Source: Leucosporidium creatinivorum (taxonomy: Eukaryota; Basidiomycota; Microbotryomycetes; Leucosporidiales; Leucosporidiaceae). From it: a stretch of 64,000 nucleotides of DNA. Location of the stretch: assembly GCA_001600635.1 (NCBI GenBank), contig BCKL01000004.1, forward strand, positions 1,251,122-1,315,121, in the 5' to 3' direction. The translations under genes and the position numbers were made by a program. Below are positions 60,125 through 64,000 of this stretch, one piece after another; the first letter of the stretch is position 1, and each line of letters begins with the position of its first letter. Under the pieces are notes generated by a model that was not told the DNA's origin, ran no database searches, and was given only the letters and a program-made list of their open reading frames with translations.

Positions 60125-62237
60125 TTATGTTGTCCTGCTCGTCCTTCGACGGCTGTTCGCCTCCCACATGCGCCGCAGTGAGGCGAGATCCTCTTCGCCG
60201 AGAGATTGAATCCACAGCCGATTGACCGAGGAGGTGGAGGGAGAGGTCGCCTGAATCGATGAAAGGGGAACAGCGGATGCGAGTGTCGTCTTGTCGGGCT
60301 CAAGGACTGCGAGCAGGAGCGCGGGCGGGTCAGCGAACGCCGAACTTCGAAGCGAGAATGATGAGTAAGGAAGCTCACAATTAAGTGCTCTCCCAGCTTC
60401 CGGGATAGCAGCAGCTGCTACAGTCTTCCCGAAATGCGTCACCATCAGTTCTGCTTCCTCCTCGTCCGAAGCCCCACCCTCATGTCCGCCTTTCGAGTCC
60501 GACCCCTCGCTCAGCTCGCCTTCCTCCACGCCCGAGTCGTCCTTTGCCGCATCTTCCTCCCGAGCCCATCGTTTGTAGACTTCTTCCACTTCTCTGCCGT
60601 TCTCGCGATAGGGAGGCGAGCGTTCGTCTCGTCGCCGTCGGGAATGGCCAGGCGAGGAGGAGCGAGGGCGCTTTGTACGAGAGTCGGTGGCGGACGGAGG
60701 TTCGGAGTAGTCGAGGTGCACAGGAAAAGGGTCGTGGTCGCGCCATAGAGCTGTTGATCGTGCTTTGAGGACTGAGCCGCGAGGCGGAGCCATGGGAGAA
60801 GGGTGCTCGTAGTGGCAGGCAGGCGGCGGGGGAGATTGCGAACGAGAGGATCGTCCTGTAAGAGGTGGAGGAGCAGGTCAGACCGTGTAGCTTGTTGCTC
60901 GAATCGAGAGCCTCTTACTGAAGCCGCTCCTCGATTCGTTCCGACGATCGCTCAGCCACGCCGGCATAATCGACTGGATCCGAATGAACCTGCCCTCCAG
61001 CTTGGTACCGTTCAGCTCCAGCTTTGCGTCCTCGGCCGACTCGTGGATAGCGAACTCGACGACAGCAGTAGCGCGGCTGGCCGACTCGGCGCTTCCCTCG
61101 GGAAGAGGGATGAGATCAACGGAGACAATGGCACCGAAGCGTGCGAGCCATGCGCGTAGGGATCCCTTCGAGGTGGTAGGAGAGAGTTGTGAGACGAAGA
61201 GCGTGGCTGGGTGAGACGGCGGTGGTAGAGCCGTCTTCGAAGGTGATCGTGACGGCAAGATCTCCGAGGGGAGTCGAGAGGGCGGGGGCGAGACGTCGCC
61301 GAGGGTAGAAGGGCAGTGTTGAGCGCCGTGGGAAGACCCATCTGAGCGCCGTTTCTCGAGCGAAGCCATCGGCCGAGCACCAATCTCGCCATGGGTCGGA
61401 AAGCGCCACGGATTCGAGCCCGCCGGGCTGGCAGGTCTCATCGGAAGGCCAGGTGGCCGTGAGGCACCATTGGGGGTGACAGTCTTGCTGGCGGCGCTTG
61501 ACGTCCCTCGCAACTGAGTCGGAGGCGGGCTAGGAGCAACGAGTAGGCGAGGCGGTGGGGGAGTCGGAGGCTCGGGGGAGTCGCGAGGAGATGTGCTGCC
61601 ATCTGCTGAAGGCGTGGGATTCCCTGCGGACGAGCGTTGCAGCTGATCGCCGCTCACGTCCCCAGCTGCCGAATCCAGCTCGGCGATGTCAACGTCGAGA
61701 CCGTTCTGCCGCAACCAGCTTTCAGCGTCTTCGATGGCGATGTCCACTAGCATTCGAGCGGTTTCAGCTGTGGAGGAGGAGAGGGAAGTCAATGCAAGTT
61801 CGGAAGGTGCCGGCGGAGGGGCTCGGCGAAGCGTTGAAGGCTCACATTCCGTGGGTGAGATGGACGCAGAGCTGCTAGCACGCTTCGGTTCAGGCAGTTG
61901 GTCGATGTCCGAAAGGCTTGTGGCGCCTTGCGAGGGTGCAGCTCCCGAGAGGAGGAGAAGCTGGACGATGAGGGTCCGCCGAGGGCAGTCCGAGGTGAGC
62001 GAGAGGGCGATGTTGAGGGGTTTGAGCTTCGTGGAGGGATCTGTGGTACAGGAGCTTGGTCAGACAATTTCCAACCGCGCCCTGTAGTCGAGTAGGCTCA
62101 CCTTCTTCGTTGAGAGCGGGCGCGTCGAGCTGCTGGAGATGGTAGAGGACGAAGAGCACGTCCCTTTGCTGTACAGCTTTCACCAGTCCTTCGAGAGCTT
62201 CCTGTTTGGCAGCTTCTTGCTCCTCCGACGAGCTCAT
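60125..62237 (-). CDS. RRM protein of the ankyrin-like family, copy 4
   Basis: Starts MSSSEEQEAAKQEALEGLVK and RDVLFVLYHLQQLDAPALNE, almost identical in DNA to copy 2. Exon 2: DPSTKLKPLNIALSLTSDC and LIVQLLLLSGAAPSQ (ankyrin-like). Then comes ETARMLVDIAIEDAESWLRQ, a Pro/Ser-rich linker, and an RRM: ATLFVSQLSPTTSKGSLRAW, FGAIVSVDLIPLPEG, LEGRFIRIQSI. RNP1 lacks the usual aromatic pair. The tail contains RPRSSSPGHSRRRRDERSPP and ends NRLWIQSLGEEDLASLRRMW. Upstream it shares a promoter with F-box paralog B. It is adjacent to copy 3 in tandem, and their 3' flanks also look alike. Confidence 0.83.
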
Positions 62238-62703
62238 GTCCTAAAGCTTCGGGCGAGTCGAGTGATGCGCTTGAGCAGCGAGGACGGGAGAGCTGTAGGT
62301 AAGGGCGGGGGCTGTAGGTGAGCAGCTAAAGTCGTCCAAGCTTCCAAAGAGTGCCGAGCAGTCGATTCTGTAGCGAAGACGAGGTAATGGTAGGAGTCTA
62401 AGCTGTCTCGAAAGCGATTCGCTCCTCTTGTTCCGGCTTCAACTTGCTCGCTGCTCCGACTTCGCTTAGCTGGGACGTGCTCGGCGTAGAATTGTACTAC
62501 AGAAGGTGAGCATAATCCTGCTGCAGCTCAATAGACCTCCCTGACCCTCACTCATACGCTACAGCTCTTCGCGCTCGCTCTCAGACCTCGCGGCGGATCA
62601 AGCTCGATTTGGCTGCTTCTTGCTCTGCTGTGACGCTACAGAGGTACGTGCCTACCTCCTTGTACCGCTATGGCATAGAGCTGACCCTTCCTCACACCTC
62701 CAG
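62238..62703. promoter_or_regulatory. Shared promoter of RRM copy 4 and F-box B
   Basis: Inverted counterpart of 21227-21697, alignable block by block. It holds CCCGCCCTTACCTACAGCTC (reverse strand) near the RRM start and TACTACAGAAGGTGAGC on the F-box side. A 5' UTR intron of the F-box gene (GCTGACC, then CTCCAG before the ATG) is likely. Confidence 0.6.
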
Positions 62704-63912
62704 ATGGCGCCAACTCTCCCCACCGAGCTCATCAAGCACATCCTCGAGCTGCTGTACGGGGACGTGAGGTCGCCGGCGTGTCGTTCACCTACTCCCTTCG
62801 ATCTCTTGGAAGTCGCGAAGCTCCTCCAGGCTTTCTACCCCTTCCTCTTCGTCAGCAAGACCTTCTTCGCCCTCGCGCTCCCCATCCTCGGTCGTCACCT
62901 CTTTCACACGTCGTCCCAGCATGTCGCTATCCAAAAATGGTCGAAGCTCCGAGCTGCTGTGACCTCGCTCGCAAGGACTGGCGTCAAACACGCCATCGAG
63001 TCTCTCACCCTGCCTCCCACTCTCTCGGCGACCGAGGCAGCGGAAGTTCTTCGTGGTTGCACTCGACTTCACACTCTCCACCTATGCGCTTACAACCCAG
63101 CAACGATAGTCAGCCTGCCCGCCCCTCATACCGTCACCACCCTCCTCCTCACCACGAGAGCATCGTGGGGCTCAGCCGACCTCGACCAGCTCGCCGATGC
63201 GTTCCCCTGTCTGACCAGCCTCGGCCTCGAAGGCTCCTCGCGATACTTCTACGGAGGCTCCATCATCGTCGAAGGAGTCCAGCGTAAAGATCCTTTCGGC
63301 TGGTCGTTGACGAACTTGGCCATGCGAGACTTTGTCGGCTGTGAGGCGGATGCGGTCGCCTTACTCGAGCAGGTCTCATCTACGCTCGAAACTCTCAACC
63401 TCGACAACGACGACCAGACCATCGAGTTTGACGAAGATGGCGTGGACGAGATCCACATCGGAGCCGTCCTCGACCGCCTCACTAAGCCGTTTCCTCGTTT
63501 TCGTCGGCTTTGCCTCGGCAAGCTGAGCTTAGTCGCCAAAGACTCGGCTTTCTGGCAGCGCCACCACCTTCCTCAGCTCGCCGAGATCACCGTTGCGCTG
63601 GATGAGGTTTCCCTTGCGCTCCTTCTCCATCTCTCCGACTCTCTCACCCGCGCTTTCCTCGCCCTCGCCGACATCGAGCTGGACGCTGCTTCCGAGGGAA
63701 TGGACACCCTCCTCGCATTTGTGAACACTCACGTGCACCTGGAAGCCCTTATCATCGACGTTGCTGGCTGGAACGTTGTCTGCTTCGAAGGCTGGGACGA
63801 GCCGCTTCAAGACCTCTGCCTCCAGCGCGGCGTCTGGCTTAGCTGCGATAGCTTGCACCGTCGGGTCAGTTCGCGAGAAGAGGATGATCTCTCGGGTCGC
63901 TTTGGAAGCTAA
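62704..63912 (+). CDS. F-box/LRR-like protein, paralog B
   Basis: Starts MAPTLPTELIKHILELLYGD and continues FVSKTFFALALPILGRHLFH. LRR-like strands: TRLHTLHLCAYNPA, HTVTTLLLTTRAS, FPCLTSLGLEGSS, FPRFRRLCLGKLSL, HLPQLAEITVALDE, HVHLEALIIDVAGW. About 400 residues, one exon. This copy keeps a continuous LRR frame through the stretch that is frame-shifted in paralog A, so it probably shows the ancestral reading. Compared with A its C-terminus is shorter: it stops after DDLSGRFGS, although sequence resembling the acidic FDAEDDEKWVPRW segment of A can be followed in another frame to near 63,980. Presumed SCF substrate receptor; target unknown. Confidence 0.8.
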   Translation: MAPTLPTELIKHILELLYGDVRSPACRSPTPFDLLEVAKLLQAFYPFLFVSKTFFALALPILGRHLFHTSSQHVAIQKWSKLRAAVTSLARTGVKHAIESLTLPPTLSATEAAEVLRGCTRLHTLHLCAYNPATIVSLPAPHTVTTLLLTTRASWGSADLDQLADAFPCLTSLGLEGSSRYFYGGSIIVEGVQRKDPFGWSLTNLAMRDFVGCEADAVALLEQVSSTLETLNLDNDDQTIEFDEDGVDEIHIGAVLDRLTKPFPRFRRLCLGKLSLVAKDSAFWQRHHLPQLAEITVALDEVSLALLLHLSDSLTRAFLALADIELDAASEGMDTLLAFVNTHVHLEALIIDVAGWNVVCFEGWDEPLQDLCLQRGVWLSCDSLHRRVSSREEDDLSGRFGS

Positions 63913-64000
63913 TAGGTGCTTCGATGTCGATGTCGAGGAGGACGAGATGTGGGCGACGAGGTGGAGCGGGAGAAGAGGATGGGATTATGTGCGCCATCTT
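63913..64000 (+). other. 3' flank with remnant of the longer F-box C-terminus
   Basis: Reads CFDVDVEEDEMWATRWSG in one frame, matching FYFDAEDDEKWVPRWSEE of paralog A. The window ends here, so an intron joining it to the gene cannot be excluded. Confidence 0.45.

Overview
This is GC-rich nuclear DNA from a fungus, most likely a basidiomycete yeast of the Pucciniomycotina/Microbotryomycetes type (inference). Nearly every gene is cut by introns of about 45-100 nt with GT-AG ends, and a GCTGAC-like branch site lies 15-45 nt before the acceptor. Genes are close together on both strands. The recognisable products are fungal: a DUF1765 giant, Fun30, a GPI-type chitin deacetylase, a gamma-tubulin complex subunit, Dap1, and dual-start lysyl-tRNA synthetase. 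I saw no rRNA, tRNA, CRISPR array, DNA transposon or retroelement. A run of 935 N (26254-27188) is an assembly gap.

Layout. 1-17 kb: prefoldin subunit 4 (+), OGFr-domain protein (+), Ku70-like protein cut off after its vWA domain (-), Dap1 (-), F-box protein (-), PRKRIP1-like splicing factor (-), F-box/beta-propeller-like protein (+), an orphan gene (+), GCP2/Spc97 (-). 17-25.6 kb: two RRM paralogs with ankyrin-like N-termini (+), an F-box/LRR gene (-) between them, then another F-box gene (+). 25.7-35 kb: LysRS relic, gap, LysRS (-), TRM112 (-), F-box paralog (-), second copy of the orphan family (+). 35-50 kb: Fun30/SMARCAD1 remodeler (-) and a roughly 2,100-residue DUF1765 protein (-). 50-57 kb: secreted internally repeated protein (-), an unknown helical protein (-), DPH4 (-), chitin deacetylase (+). 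57.7-64 kb: two more RRM paralogs (-) and a second F-box/LRR gene (+).

Housekeeping functions (tubulin nucleation, translation, chromatin, ergosterol P450 support, diphthamide, tRNA/rRNA methylation) alternate with locally duplicated genes. Three unrelated families have expanded inside 64 kb: RRM/ankyrin-like (4 copies), F-box (6 genes, including two clear paralog pairs) and the orphan VTV-FTF family (2 copies). The most striking structure is a divergent F-box/RRM gene pair. It is present twice, about 40 kb apart and in inverted orientation, with the intergenic promoter still alignable. Other notable items are a secreted protein built from repeat exons alternating with short dibasic linker exons, an 8-nt microexon in the chitin deacetylase metal site, and a start codon split by an intron in TRM112.
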